Source: Gemmobacter sp. (GTDB lineage Bacteria; Pseudomonadota; Alphaproteobacteria; Rhodobacterales; Rhodobacteraceae). From it: a stretch of 64,000 bases of DNA. Every line of letters begins with the position of its first letter. The stretch's first letter is position 1. The stretch spans positions 1,840,501-1,904,500 of the forward strand of contig NZ_JAUCBS010000013.1 of NCBI RefSeq assembly GCF_034676705.1, written 5' to 3'. The notes below the pieces were generated by a model. That model saw only the letters and a program-made list of their open reading frames with translations, was not told the origin of the DNA and searched no databases. The position numbers and the translations under genes are program-made. Shown piece by piece: positions 43,219-53,665 of the stretch.

Positions 43219-43236
43219 ATCCCCATGAGGTCCATC

Positions 43237-43488
43237 ATGACCACCCGCCTGCTGACCACCTGCATCGCCACCATCACCGAAATGCGCGAGCCCCATAAGG
43301 TGCTGGAAAGCTCGGGCGGCAAGCCTGTGGCGGTGCTGAGGAATTCGCAGCTGGTGGGTTATTTCGTCCCGGCCGAGGCCGTGCAATCCGAAGAGCCGCG
43401 CCATGCCACGATGGAGGAGGTTGCCGATTATGTCGCCCGTTCGCGTGCGCGCGTGCAGCCGGTGCTGGACTATCTGAAAGACAAATGA
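43237..43488 (+). CDS. Phd/StbD-type antitoxin
   Basis: An 83-residue protein. The N-terminal half (TTCIATITEMREPHKVLESSGGKPVAVLRNSQLVGYFVPAEAV) is the Phd/YefM DNA-binding fold with its beta-hairpin NSQLVGYFVP. The C-terminal tail (EVADYVARSRARVQPVLDYL) should wrap the toxin. AGGT lies just upstream of the ATG at 43237; longer starts at 43213 and 43225 would run into the operator. Its ATGA overlaps the toxin start. Confidence 0.82.
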   Translation: MTTRLLTTCIATITEMREPHKVLESSGGKPVAVLRNSQLVGYFVPAEAVQSEEPRHATMEEVADYVARSRARVQPVLDYLKDK

Positions 43489-43859
43489 ATTTCGTTCTGC
43501 TGTCGCCGCAGGTGGTTGTCGCGCTGCACGATGCGGCGCTCAATCCCGGAGAGTTGTCCGGCCTTGCCCGGGACAAGTCGCTGGAAGGTGCCTTGGCCCG
43601 GGTCGACAACCGGCTGGCCTATGGCATGATCGTGGATGTGTTCGATCTGGCTGCCGCCTATGCGGCTGCCGTCGCGCAGGGGCATTGCTTCAACGATGGG
43701 AACAAGCGCACGGCCTTTGAATCCATGAGCTTCTGCCTTGAAATGCATGGCATCGTGCTTGACTGGCCCGCACAGGAAATCGGCGACCTGATCATTGCCC
43801 TGGCGCAGCGCCGGACCGACGATGCCGCGCTGGCCGACTGGCTGCGCGCCCGGGTCTGA
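43485..43859 (+). CDS. Doc-type Fic toxin
   Basis: A 124-residue Fic/Doc-fold protein with the active-site motif H67-CFNDGNKR-T (HxFxDGNKRTA). Doc enzymes phosphorylate EF-Tu and Fic enzymes transfer AMP; the short length and pairing with a Phd-like antitoxin favour the Doc group. The start ATG overlaps the antitoxin stop (ATGA, 43485-43488), so the pair is translationally coupled. Confidence 0.88.
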   Translation: MNFVLLSPQVVVALHDAALNPGELSGLARDKSLEGALARVDNRLAYGMIVDVFDLAAAYAAAVAQGHCFNDGNKRTAFESMSFCLEMHGIVLDWPAQEIGDLIIALAQRRTDDAALADWLRARV

Positions 43860-43932
43860 CCCCAGAACTTGCGCCCCGCCCCGTCGGGTGGTCTATTGCT
43901 GCGATCAAACCGACAGTCAGAATCGAGCAGCC

Positions 43933-45885
<1,953 letters not shown>

Positions 45886-46033
45886 GGGGGCGCCGGATCG
45901 TCACCGCGCGCCGGGGCGGCATGGCTGCGGGCCTTTGCGGATCTGACGCCCCTAGCGGGGCGCCGGTCGGCGGGGGGGCATCTCCTGGCACAGCCGGACG
46001 GGGCGCGTGCGGAAGAATCCGGCGGGCCCTCGG

Positions 46034-46666
46034 TCAGGGAAGTTCCAGCGCCACCGCGGCGCGGTCGATCTCTTCGGCGGTCAGGAACCCGTTCTGGTCG
46101 AAATCCATCACTTCCGCCAACTGGTCGATCACACGCTGGCTGCTGGACCGGCGCTCTGTTTCGGCGACTGCAACGGCCTTGATCTCGTCGAAGGTCAGCA
46201 CGTTGTCCAAGTCGCGATCACCGATCAGAAAGAACTCGGCCATGCCGGACATTGCACCAACGTCGCGCCCTGACAGGGTGGCGGACAGTTCGTCGCGGGT
46301 GATCTGCCAGTCCCCGTTCAGATCAGCGCGCAGCAACGTCCCCACCATCTGCGCCCGCGCTGCGGCAACCTGCCGCTGACGCAGATTGCCATAGTCATAG
46401 CCTGCGTCGGTCATGGTCATGCGACCCAGGTTGAGATGACCCGCCAACAGGCTGCGCAAGCGCAGCGCACCGGTTTCGCGGGCCTGGGGCCGCATGGAGC
46501 GGGCCTGTTGCTGGAACTGCCGAAGCAACGAGTCCACCTGTGGTATCTGCGCCGCCCTGTCCAGCATGAATCGCAGATCGGCCGGTGGATCTGATGCAGG
46601 TTGCGCCGCCAACGGCGTGGTCAGCAAGACCGCCAGCAGCAGCGCGGGGCACAGGGGGCGCTTCAT
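46034..46666 (-). CDS. Secreted EF-hand protein
   Basis: A 210-residue protein with a signal peptide (MKRPLCPALLLAVLLTTPLAAQPA, cleavage near residue 21) and three EF-hand-like loops: DLNGDWQITRDE (115-126), DRDLDNVLTFDE (150-161) and DFDQNGFLTAEE (188-199). The calcium-ligand positions are largely filled. A Gln/Arg-rich helical region (about 40-105) precedes them. A periplasmic calcium sensor or buffer is likely; no partner is evident. GGAGG lies 5 to 6 bases before the ATG at 46666, so an upstream ATG at 46708 is rejected. Downstream of parE in convergent orientation. Confidence 0.8.
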   Translation of the reverse strand: MKRPLCPALLLAVLLTTPLAAQPASDPPADLRFMLDRAAQIPQVDSLLRQFQQQARSMRPQARETGALRLRSLLAGHLNLGRMTMTDAGYDYGNLRQRQVAAARAQMVGTLLRADLNGDWQITRDELSATLSGRDVGAMSGMAEFFLIGDRDLDNVLTFDEIKAVAVAETERRSSSQRVIDQLAEVMDFDQNGFLTAEEIDRAAVALELP

Positions 46667-46749
46667 GGGAACCTCCGTCATCCAGTGGCCCATAGTCTGG
46701 CACCGCATCGCGGCAAAACCGTGGCGCGGTGACGGCGGGGCGGGGAGGA

Positions 46750-47050
46750 AAGTGCAGGTTTCTGTTGCCAGGTACCTGCGAACCCCGCCTTACGCGGCTA
46801 AGCGCAAGGGCTTTAGGTTTCGGTTACCCGAGCTGCTTACGCAGCCAGAGCGACCGGAGCACGGTTGTCGTTGGCAACTGTACTTTTGCACCGATAACGG
46901 TGGTAGCTCACCGAGGCAAAGCAAACACCTTTGGACGTTCGTCGATCCTGTTTCGGCCCCATGCCCCCGCAACGATCGGGTGAATGGTGGAGCCGCCGGG
47001 TACCGCCCCCGGGTCCGATCCGCTTATTCCGTGCGCGTTTATGCCCATAG
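46750..47050 (-). ncRNA. ssrA: Transfer-messenger RNA, circularly permuted two-piece form
   Basis: Read on the minus strand, the acceptor piece comes first and ends GGCTCCACCA at 46985. A spacer of about 24 bases follows, then the coding piece starting GGGGCCGAAACAGGATCGAC at 46960. The order is permuted relative to E. coli, as in other alphaproteobacteria. The tag frame is 46875 to 46837 and encodes ANDNRAPVALAA then TAA, a degradation tag ending in ALAA. The coding piece ends in a GCAGGT/ACCTGC hairpin (46754-46779). Outer ends are approximate. It rescues ribosomes stalled on broken mRNA. Confidence 0.93.
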
Positions 47051-47244
47051 TCCCGGCACGTTGCCGCCCCGGAACGCCACCAACATAGGGGCCGGCGCGG
47101 CGCTTCGCAAGGGGCGCCGAACCGGGGGGCGCCGAACCGGGGGGCGCCGAACCCGGGGCGGAACCCCGCCATGCGGCCGTGCGCGCGGCGTCATTTGCCG
47201 GCCACGATCTGGACGGCCTTGCGCGCTTGGTCTAATTACCGCAC

Positions 47245-47406
47245 ATGACCGCCCCCGAGACCCCGAAAAAGAAGACGCCCCCGCCGGACAGCCGCGAAGC
47301 GCGCCTGAAAGCCGCGTTGAAGGCCAATCTGGCGCGCCGCAAGGCACAGGCGCGCGACCGGGCCGCCGGGGAGGACGACACCGACAACGGGCAGGCAGAA
47401 GGATAA
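47245..47406 (+). CDS. Small basic protein upstream of murA
   Basis: A 53-residue frame, MTAPETPKKKTPPPDSREA then RLKAALKANLARRKAQARDR and an acidic tail. It is highly charged, with a single helix of alternating Arg/Lys/Ala. It starts at 47245 and ends 5 bases before murA, so it is probably cotranscribed and translated with it. I do not recognise a named family, though small proteins of this kind precede murA in related genomes. Codon use matches the neighbours. Confidence 0.6.
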   Translation: MTAPETPKKKTPPPDSREARLKAALKANLARRKAQARDRAAGEDDTDNGQAEG

Positions 47407-47411
47407 CGGGC

Positions 47412-48680
47412 ATGGATGCCATTCTGGTGCGCGGCGGCGCCGAACTGAACGGGGAAATCCCCATCGCGGGTGCCAAGAACGCCTGCCTGACGCTGATGCC
47501 GGCAACGCTGTTGTCGGACGAACCGCTGACGCTGACCAATGCGCCGCGGCTGTCCGATATCCGCACCATGACCAGCCTGTTGCAATCGCTGGGCGCCGAG
47601 GTGCAGGCCCTGCAAGGCGGCCGGGTGCTGGCGCTGTCGTCGCATGATGTCACCAGCCAGCACGCCGATTACGACATCGTGCGCAAGATGCGCGCCTCTA
47701 TCCTGGTGCTTGGGCCGCTTCTGGCGCGCTTTGGCCGGGCCGAGGTGTCGTTGCCCGGCGGCTGCGCCATTGGCGCCCGGCCGGTTGACCTGCACCTGAA
47801 GGCCATGGAGGCGCTGGGGGCCGAGATGGACCTGCGCGACGGCTATGTGCATGCGCGCGCCCCGCAGGGCGGGCTGAAAGGCGCGGTGATCGAATTCCCC
47901 TTCGTCTCGGTCGGGGCGACGGAAAACGCGCTGATGGCGGCCGTGCTGGCGCGCGGCACCAGCGAAATCCGCAATGCCGCGCGCGAGCCGGAAATCGTCG
48001 ACCTGGCGCAGTGCCTGCGCCGCATGGGCGCGCAGATCGAGGGCGAGGGCACATCGACCATCACCGTGCAGGGGGTGGACCGGCTGTCGGGCGCCACCCA
48101 CCCGGTGGTGACCGACCGGATCGAACTGGGCACCTACATGCTGGCCCCGGCGATCTGTGGCGGCACGGTGGAATGCATCGGTGGCCGGATGGATCTGGTG
48201 TCGGCCTTTGCCGAAAAGCTGGATCAGGCGGGCGTGTCGGTGGAACAGACGGCGCGCGGGCTGAAAGTGTCGCGCAAGAACGGCCGGGTGTCGGCGGTGA
48301 ATGTGGTGACCGAACCCTTCCCCGGCTTTCCGACCGATCTTCAGGCGCAGATGATGGCGCTGCTCTGCACGGCCAACGGCGTGTCGGTGCTGGAAGAAAA
48401 GATCTTTGAAAACCGCTTCATGCATGCGCCGGAACTGATGCGGATGGGCGCGCGGATCGACGTGCATGGCGGCACCGCCACCGTGACCGGGGTGGACCGC
48501 CTGCGCGGCGCGCCAGTGATGGCGACCGACCTGCGCGCCAGTGTGTCGCTGATCCTGGCCGGGCTGGCGGCCGAGGGCGAGACGCTGGTGAAGCGGGTCT
48601 ATCACCTCGATCGCGGCTATGAACGGGTGGAAGAAAAGCTGGGCGCCTGTGGCGCGGTGATCGAGCGGGTGGCAGACTGA
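47412..48680 (+). CDS. murA: UDP-N-acetylglucosamine 1-carboxyvinyltransferase
   Basis: A 422-residue enzyme that adds phosphoenolpyruvate to UDP-GlcNAc, the first committed step of peptidoglycan synthesis. The substrate-binding Lys22-Asn23 is in IAGAKNACL. The fosfomycin-targeted cysteine is Cys118 in SLPGGCAIGARPVDLHL (E. coli Cys115), so the enzyme should be fosfomycin-sensitive at the target level. The start at 47412 follows the small gene by 5 bases; the longer in-frame reading upstream runs through the tmRNA region and is not coding. Its stop overlaps the next start by one base (TGATG). Confidence 0.96.
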   Translation: MDAILVRGGAELNGEIPIAGAKNACLTLMPATLLSDEPLTLTNAPRLSDIRTMTSLLQSLGAEVQALQGGRVLALSSHDVTSQHADYDIVRKMRASILVLGPLLARFGRAEVSLPGGCAIGARPVDLHLKAMEALGAEMDLRDGYVHARAPQGGLKGAVIEFPFVSVGATENALMAAVLARGTSEIRNAAREPEIVDLAQCLRRMGAQIEGEGTSTITVQGVDRLSGATHPVVTDRIELGTYMLAPAICGGTVECIGGRMDLVSAFAEKLDQAGVSVEQTARGLKVSRKNGRVSAVNVVTEPFPGFPTDLQAQMMALLCTANGVSVLEEKIFENRFMHAPELMRMGARIDVHGGTATVTGVDRLRGAPVMATDLRASVSLILAGLAAEGETLVKRVYHLDRGYERVEEKLGACGAVIERVAD

Positions 48681-49159
48681 TGGCGGATGCGCGCTTCGAG
48701 GATGGCGACGAACAGCCCCTGCGGCTGAGGGCCGAGGCGGCCGAGGATCTGCCGGTGGTGTCCGCCCTTGTGCAGGACGCGGTGTTCACCGGGGCCGACA
48801 TGGGCTTTTCCCGCAAGGGGCGGCGGTTCGACATTCTGCTGAACCGCTTCCGCTGGGAAGACCGTGCCGCCGCGACCCGCGACAACCGGCCGTTCGAACG
48901 GGTGCGCTCGGTGCTGAGCGTGATGGATGTGGTCTCGGTCGCGTCGCAGGGGGTGGGCAAGGACGACCGCGACAGCGTGCTGTCGCTGCTGGCGCTGGAG
49001 TTCCATCCCGGCGCGGATGGCACCGGCGTGCTGACGCTGGTGCTGGCCGGCGATGGCGCGCTGCGCTTGACGGTGGAATGCGTGAACCTGACGCTGACCG
49101 ATGTGACGCGGCCCTACCGCGCGCCCTCGGGCAAGGCCCCGCAGCACCCCGAGGGGTGA
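48680..49159 (+). CDS. DUF2948 family protein
   Basis: A 159-residue protein (LRLRAEAAEDLPVVSALVQDAVFTGADMGFSRKGRRFDILLNRFRWED…) of the DUF2948 family, found almost only in alphaproteobacteria, typically after murA and before hisD. It is predicted to be a single mixed domain, with the end VECVNLTLTDVTRPYRAPSGKAPQHPEG. The function is unknown. It is coupled to murA by a one-base overlap. Here hisD does not follow; instead there is a composite repeat and a YcjX gene. Confidence 0.88.
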   Translation: MADARFEDGDEQPLRLRAEAAEDLPVVSALVQDAVFTGADMGFSRKGRRFDILLNRFRWEDRAAATRDNRPFERVRSVLSVMDVVSVASQGVGKDDRDSVLSLLALEFHPGADGTGVLTLVLAGDGALRLTVECVNLTLTDVTRPYRAPSGKAPQHPEG

Positions 49160-49218
49160 AGGCTGGTTTTCCGGCATGGCCGTGCTTAGGTGGATCTGGC
49201 GGACCGGGGGGCCAGCCC

Positions 49219-49283
49219 CGTCGCCAGTTGGTTCTCGAACCAATGGCGCACCAACTGGCGACCCCCCGGGGTATTTGAGGACA
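49219..49283. repeat. Composite intergenic repeat, copy 3
   Basis: A 12-bp outer stem (GTCGCCAGTTGG / CCAACTGGCGAC, 49219-49262) encloses GTTCTCGAACCAATGGCG. The tail CCCCCCGGGGTATTTGAGG (49263-49280) follows. Same arrangement as at 1853 and 26229. Confidence 0.65.
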
Positions 49284-49317
49284 GATGAATGGGCCACCGC
49301 GTGATCAGGTCATCCGC

Positions 49318-50727
49318 ATGGGTGTGACAGAGTTTGCTCAGGATATCGCGCATGGGGTGGAAAGCCGGGTTTCGGCGCTGTCGGGGGCGCTGTTCGACCC
49401 GGTGATCCGGCTGGGCGTCACCGGGCTGGCGCGGGCGGGCAAGACGGTGTTCATCACCTCGCTGGTGTCGAACCTGCTGGACCGCGGCCGCATGCCGCAG
49501 TTGCGCGCCGTGGCCGATGGCCGGATCGAGGCGGCCTGGTTGCAGCCCCAGCCCGACGATACCGTCCCGCGCTTTGACTATGAGGGGCACCGGGCCGCGC
49601 TGACCGGGCCGGCGCCGTACTGGCCCGACTCGACCCGCGCGGTATCGGAACTGCGGCTGTCGCTGCGGCTGAAGCCGGCGGGGCTGTTCGGGCTGACCGG
49701 GCCGCGCAAGGTGCATATCGACATCATCGACTATCCGGGCGAATGGCTGCTGGACCTGTCGCTGCTGGACCTGAGTTATCAGCAATGGGCCGATGGCGTC
49801 TTGGCCCGCGTCACCCTGCGGGACGAGGCGGCGGGTTATCGCGCCGCCGTGCAGGGGCTGGCGGATACCGGCTGGGACGAGCCCCTGGCCCGGCGGCTGG
49901 CCGATGGCTGGCGCGCGGTGCTGGTGGACTTGCGCAGGGCGGGGCTGTCGGATGTGACGCCGGGCCGGTTCCTGATGCCCGGCGAGCTGGAGGGGTCCCC
50001 CGCGCTGACCTTTGCCCCGTTGCCCCGCCCCGAGGCGCCGGTGCGCGGGGGCCTGTGGCGCGAAATGGAACGCCGGTTCGACGCCTACAAGTCGCGCGTG
50101 GTCAAGCCGTTCTTCCGCGACCATTTCGCCCGGATCGACCGGCAGGTCGTGCTGGTGGATGCGCTGGAGGCGATCCATGCCGGGCCGGCGGCGCTGGAGG
50201 ACATGCGCCGCGCCATGGCCGGCGTGTTGCAGGCGTTCCGCCCGGGGCGCGGCGGGTTGCTGGCCGAACTGATCGGCGGCAAGCGTGTGGACCGCATCCT
50301 GTTTGCCGCCACACGGGCCGATCACCTGCATCATACCCAGCACGCAAGGCTGGCCGCCATTCTGGCCGCCATGCTGCGCGAGGCGCGGGACCGGGCGGAT
50401 TTTGCCGGGGCCCAGACGGCCGCCATGGCCATCGCCAGCCTGCGCGCCACGACCGAAGTGGACCTTTCGCGCGGGGGCGAGACGATTCACGCCGTGCAGG
50501 GCGTGTTGCAGGCCACCGGGCGCACGGCAGCGATGCATGCGGGCGATCTGCCCTCGGACCCGTCGCGCCTGCTTGGCCCGGCGCGCGACGGCGCGGGGCA
50601 GTGGCTGGACGGCGACTATGCCGTGATGCGGCTGGCGCCTGCGCCGCTGGATCTGTTGCCGGGGCAGGGCCTGCCGCATATCCGGCTGGACCGGGCGGCC
50701 GAATTCCTGCTGGGCGACCGGCTGTAG
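49318..50727 (+). CDS. YcjX-family (DUF463) P-loop protein
   Basis: A 469-residue nucleotide-binding protein with Walker A GLARAGKT (36-43) in IRLGVTGLARAGKTVFITSLVSNLL and Walker B-like DIIDYPGEW. The family is a GTPase/ATPase-like group of unknown target, often next to yciM/ycjF-type genes and induced by heat shock in E. coli. The C-terminus (HIRLDRAAEFLLGDRL) is family-typical. I prefer the ATG at 49318 (AGG 8 bases upstream); an ATG at 49285 would add 11 residues but its GAGGA is only 3 bases away. Confidence 0.88.
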   Translation: MGVTEFAQDIAHGVESRVSALSGALFDPVIRLGVTGLARAGKTVFITSLVSNLLDRGRMPQLRAVADGRIEAAWLQPQPDDTVPRFDYEGHRAALTGPAPYWPDSTRAVSELRLSLRLKPAGLFGLTGPRKVHIDIIDYPGEWLLDLSLLDLSYQQWADGVLARVTLRDEAAGYRAAVQGLADTGWDEPLARRLADGWRAVLVDLRRAGLSDVTPGRFLMPGELEGSPALTFAPLPRPEAPVRGGLWREMERRFDAYKSRVVKPFFRDHFARIDRQVVLVDALEAIHAGPAALEDMRRAMAGVLQAFRPGRGGLLAELIGGKRVDRILFAATRADHLHHTQHARLAAILAAMLREARDRADFAGAQTAAMAIASLRATTEVDLSRGGETIHAVQGVLQATGRTAAMHAGDLPSDPSRLLGPARDGAGQWLDGDYAVMRLAPAPLDLLPGQGLPHIRLDRAAEFLLGDRL

Positions 50728-50789
50728 CTGCCCCATGGACAGCGGCCTTGCAGACGTGTCTGATCACCACGATCAGGCAGGGGGGCAGC

Positions 50790-51794
50790 ATGGCGCTGGA
50801 AGACGCGAAATCGCAGGTGGATCTGGCCTTTACCGCCACGGACCGGCGGGGGCTGGCGTTCGAGAACGCCTTTGGCGGCGCGACCAGTTTCCTGCGCCGG
50901 CGTTACACCAAGGATCTGGCGGGTGTCGATCTGGCGGTCACGGGCGTGCCCTTTGACCAGGCGGTGACGCATCGCACCGGCGCGCGCTTCGGCCCCCGCG
51001 CCATCCGCGAGGCCAGCAGCCTGCAACCCTTTGATCCGCCGCATGGCTGGGGCTATTCCCCGCTGGAGGAACTGGCCGTGGTGGATTACGGCGATCTGGC
51101 CTTCGACTATGCGCGGGTGGCCGATTTTCCCGCTGCGCTGACAGCGCATATCGCCGGGATCCTGGCAGCAGGGGCCGGCACGGTGACGCTGGGGGGCGAT
51201 CATTTCATCAGCCTGCCGATCCTGCGGGCCTATGCCGAACGCCACGGGCCGCTGGCGCTGGTGCAGTTCGATGCGCATTCCGACCTGTGGCCCGATGACG
51301 ACATGGCGCGCATCGACCATGGGACATGGACCTACAAGGCGGTCCGGCAAGGGCTGATCGACCCGGCGCGGTCGGTGCAGGTGGGGATCCGCACCCAGTG
51401 CGACGATTACCGCGGCTTGCAGATGATCGACGCCCGCGCCTGCCACGACCTGGGCGCGGCTGCCGTGGCGGCGCAGATCCGCGACCGGGTGGGCGATGCG
51501 CCCTGCTACATCAGCTTCGATATCGACGCGCTGGACCCGGCCTTTGCCCCCGGCACCGGAACGCCGGTCTGGGGCGGGCTGGCCAGCTGGCAGGCGGCGG
51601 CGATCCTGCGCGATCTGGCCGGGATCCGGCTGGTGGGCGGCGATGTGGTCGAGGTGTCGCCCCCCTATGACCATGGCAATATCACCGCCGTTGCCGGGGC
51701 ACATGTGGCGATGGAACTGATCTGCCTGTATGGCTGGACACGCCGCAAGGGCGCGCAGGAAACGGGCGCGCAGGAAGGAAACCCCGATGTCTGA
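50790..51794 (+). CDS. speB: Agmatinase (ureohydrolase family)
   Basis: A 334-residue dimanganese hydrolase of the arginase/agmatinase family. Metal ligands are in TLGGDHFISLPIL, LVQFDAHSDLW and CYISFDIDALDPAFAPGTGTPVWGG. The GxGTPxxGG loop and the length favour agmatinase, which makes putrescine and urea, over arginase; guanidinobutyrase or related activity cannot be excluded. GGGGGCAG lies before the ATG at 50790. It overlaps ade by 8 bases, so the two nitrogen-releasing enzymes are cotranscribed. Confidence 0.87.
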   Translation: MALEDAKSQVDLAFTATDRRGLAFENAFGGATSFLRRRYTKDLAGVDLAVTGVPFDQAVTHRTGARFGPRAIREASSLQPFDPPHGWGYSPLEELAVVDYGDLAFDYARVADFPAALTAHIAGILAAGAGTVTLGGDHFISLPILRAYAERHGPLALVQFDAHSDLWPDDDMARIDHGTWTYKAVRQGLIDPARSVQVGIRTQCDDYRGLQMIDARACHDLGAAAVAAQIRDRVGDAPCYISFDIDALDPAFAPGTGTPVWGGLASWQAAAILRDLAGIRLVGGDVVEVSPPYDHGNITAVAGAHVAMELICLYGWTRRKGAQETGAQEGNPDV

Positions 51795-53484
51795 TCTGTC
51801 CAACCGCATCCGCCAGGGCCGTGGCAGCGCACCCGCCGATCTGGTGCTGAAAGGCGGCCGCGTGTTCTGCGTGGTCACCGGAGAGGCGATTGCCGGTGAC
51901 GTGGCGATCTGCGGCGATACCATCGTGGGGATCGGGCACGACTACACGGGCCGGCGCGAGATCGACGTGGCGGGCAAATGGCTGGTGCCGGGGTTCATCG
52001 ACACGCATCTGCATATCGAAAGCTCGCTGGTCACGCCCTTTGAATTCGACCGCTGCGTGGCGCCGCGCGGGGTGACCACGGCAATCTGCGACCCGCACGA
52101 GATTGCGAATGTCGCCGGCGTGCCGGGGATCCGCTATTTCCTGGATGCGTCGCAGCACACGGTGATGAGCATCCGCGTCAACCTGTCGTCCTGCGTGCCG
52201 TCCAGCCCGATGGAAACCGCCGGCGCCCGGATCGAGGCGGCGGATCTGGTGCCGCTGATGGACCATCCGGCGGTGATCGGGCTGGCCGAGTTCATGAACT
52301 ATCCCGGCGTGATCCACGAGGATCCGGGCTGCATGGCCAAGCTGGAGGCGTTCCGGGGCCGCCATATCGACGGTCACGCGCCGCTGCTGTCGGGGCGCGA
52401 CCTGAACGCCTATGTTGCGGCCGGCATCCGAACGGAACACGAGGCGACCAGTGCGGCCGAGGCGCGGGAAAAGCTGCAAAAGGGCCTGCGCGTGCTGATT
52501 CGCGAAGGGTCGGTCAGCAAGGACATGGTGGCGCTGGCCCCGGTGCTGAGCCTCGCGACCAGCCCCTACATGTGCCTGTGCACCGATGACCGCAACCCGC
52601 TGGACATTGCCGAATACGGCCATCTGGACCACATGATCCGCTATCTGATCGGGCAGGGCATTCCGCCGCTGGCGGTCTACCGCGCGGCCAGCCTTTCGGC
52701 GGCCGAGGCATTCGGGCTGAAGGACCGGGGCCAGATCGTGGCAGGGCGGCGGGCGGATATCGTGGTGATGGACCGGCTGGAGGAGTGTCGCGCCGATCTG
52801 GTGGTCTGCGGCGGCGTGGTGGTGGATGACGCGGCCTTTGCCGCGCGTGGCCATGTGGCGCCGGTGGCGCGCGGATCGGTCCGGGCGGCACGGGTGGCGG
52901 CGCAGGATTTCCGCTATCGGGGGAACAACGACGACGTGCCGGTGATCGGCATCTGGCCCGGCAAGATCCTGACCGAACATATCCGCGAAACCGTGGCGCC
53001 GGTCGATGGCGACCGCCGCCCCGATCCCGCGCGCGACCTGATGCGGATCACGGTGATCGAACGGCACGGCATCAACGGCAATATCGCCAACGGCTTCGTG
53101 CGCGGGTTCGGCATGCAGTCCGGCGCCATCGCCTCGACCGTGTGCCACGACCATCACAACATCGCTGTGGTGGGCGCCGGCTATGCCGACATGGCGCTGG
53201 CCGCGAATCGGCTGGGCGAAATCGAGGGCGGGTTCGTGGTGGTCAAGGATGGCCGGGTGCTGGCGGAACTGGCGTTGCCGGTGGCCGGGCTGATGAGCCT
53301 GGAGCCGTTCGAGGCGGTCCACACGGCGCTGGAACATCTGCGCGCGGCGGCGGTCTCGCTGGGTGTGGTGCTGGAAGAACCCTTCCTGCAACTGGCCTTC
53401 CTGGCGCTGCCGGTGATCCCGCATCTGAAGATCACCGACCGGGGCATGGTGGATGTGGACCGCTTCTGCCTGATCGAAGGGTAG
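51787..53484 (+). CDS. ade: Adenine deaminase
   Basis: A 565-residue amidohydrolase that converts adenine to hypoxanthine and ammonia in purine salvage. Motifs are FIDTHLHIESSLVTPFEFDR, GVTTAICDPHEIANV, the central LVREGS-type RVLIREGSVSKD, LCTDDRNPLDI and the C-terminal ADMALAANRLGEIEGGFVVVKDGRVLAELALPVAGLMS. The start at 51787 lies inside the end of the agmatinase gene with AGGAAAC upstream. The stop (53482-53484) touches the first hairpin of a composite repeat. Confidence 0.93.
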   Translation: MSDLSNRIRQGRGSAPADLVLKGGRVFCVVTGEAIAGDVAICGDTIVGIGHDYTGRREIDVAGKWLVPGFIDTHLHIESSLVTPFEFDRCVAPRGVTTAICDPHEIANVAGVPGIRYFLDASQHTVMSIRVNLSSCVPSSPMETAGARIEAADLVPLMDHPAVIGLAEFMNYPGVIHEDPGCMAKLEAFRGRHIDGHAPLLSGRDLNAYVAAGIRTEHEATSAAEAREKLQKGLRVLIREGSVSKDMVALAPVLSLATSPYMCLCTDDRNPLDIAEYGHLDHMIRYLIGQGIPPLAVYRAASLSAAEAFGLKDRGQIVAGRRADIVVMDRLEECRADLVVCGGVVVDDAAFAARGHVAPVARGSVRAARVAAQDFRYRGNNDDVPVIGIWPGKILTEHIRETVAPVDGDRRPDPARDLMRITVIERHGINGNIANGFVRGFGMQSGAIASTVCHDHHNIAVVGAGYADMALAANRLGEIEGGFVVVKDGRVLAELALPVAGLMSLEPFEAVHTALEHLRAAAVSLGVVLEEPFLQLAFLALPVIPHLKITDRGMVDVDRFCLIEG

Positions 53485-53630
53485 GGGGCCTTCTGCCCCC
53501 CTCTTGCCCGTTCCGGGCAATTCACCCCCCGAGGGTATTTTGAAAAAGGCAAAGGGGCAGGGGGCCGCGGCCGTGTCCCTGCCGTCGCGCGCCCTTTCAT
53601 CTTGCCACAAATATCCCCGCCGGAGGCTCC
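53484..53630. repeat. Composite intergenic repeat, copy 4 (two hairpins plus tails)
   Basis: Hairpin 1 is GGGGGCCTTCTGCCCCC (53484-53500). Hairpin 2 is TTGCCCGTTCCGGGCAA (53504-53520). The tail ACCCCCCGAGGGTATTTTG (53524-53542) follows, and an inverted partner CCACAAATATCCCCGCCGG lies at about 53607-53625. Hairpins 1 and 2 recur in the same order at 60336-60371 with a compensatory change. It separates ade from the convergent YbaK gene. Confidence 0.75.
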
Positions 53631-53665
53631 GACAGTGCGGCTTGCGCAGGTATGTCAGGCATGGG

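Noticed and set aside
52876..52914. Similarity of the hemB-adjacent repeat (coding ARVAAQDF in one frame) to ARVAAQDF in adenine deaminase
   Set aside because: The stretch in adenine deaminase is part of a normal conserved segment of the family, so the shared residues are likely chance.
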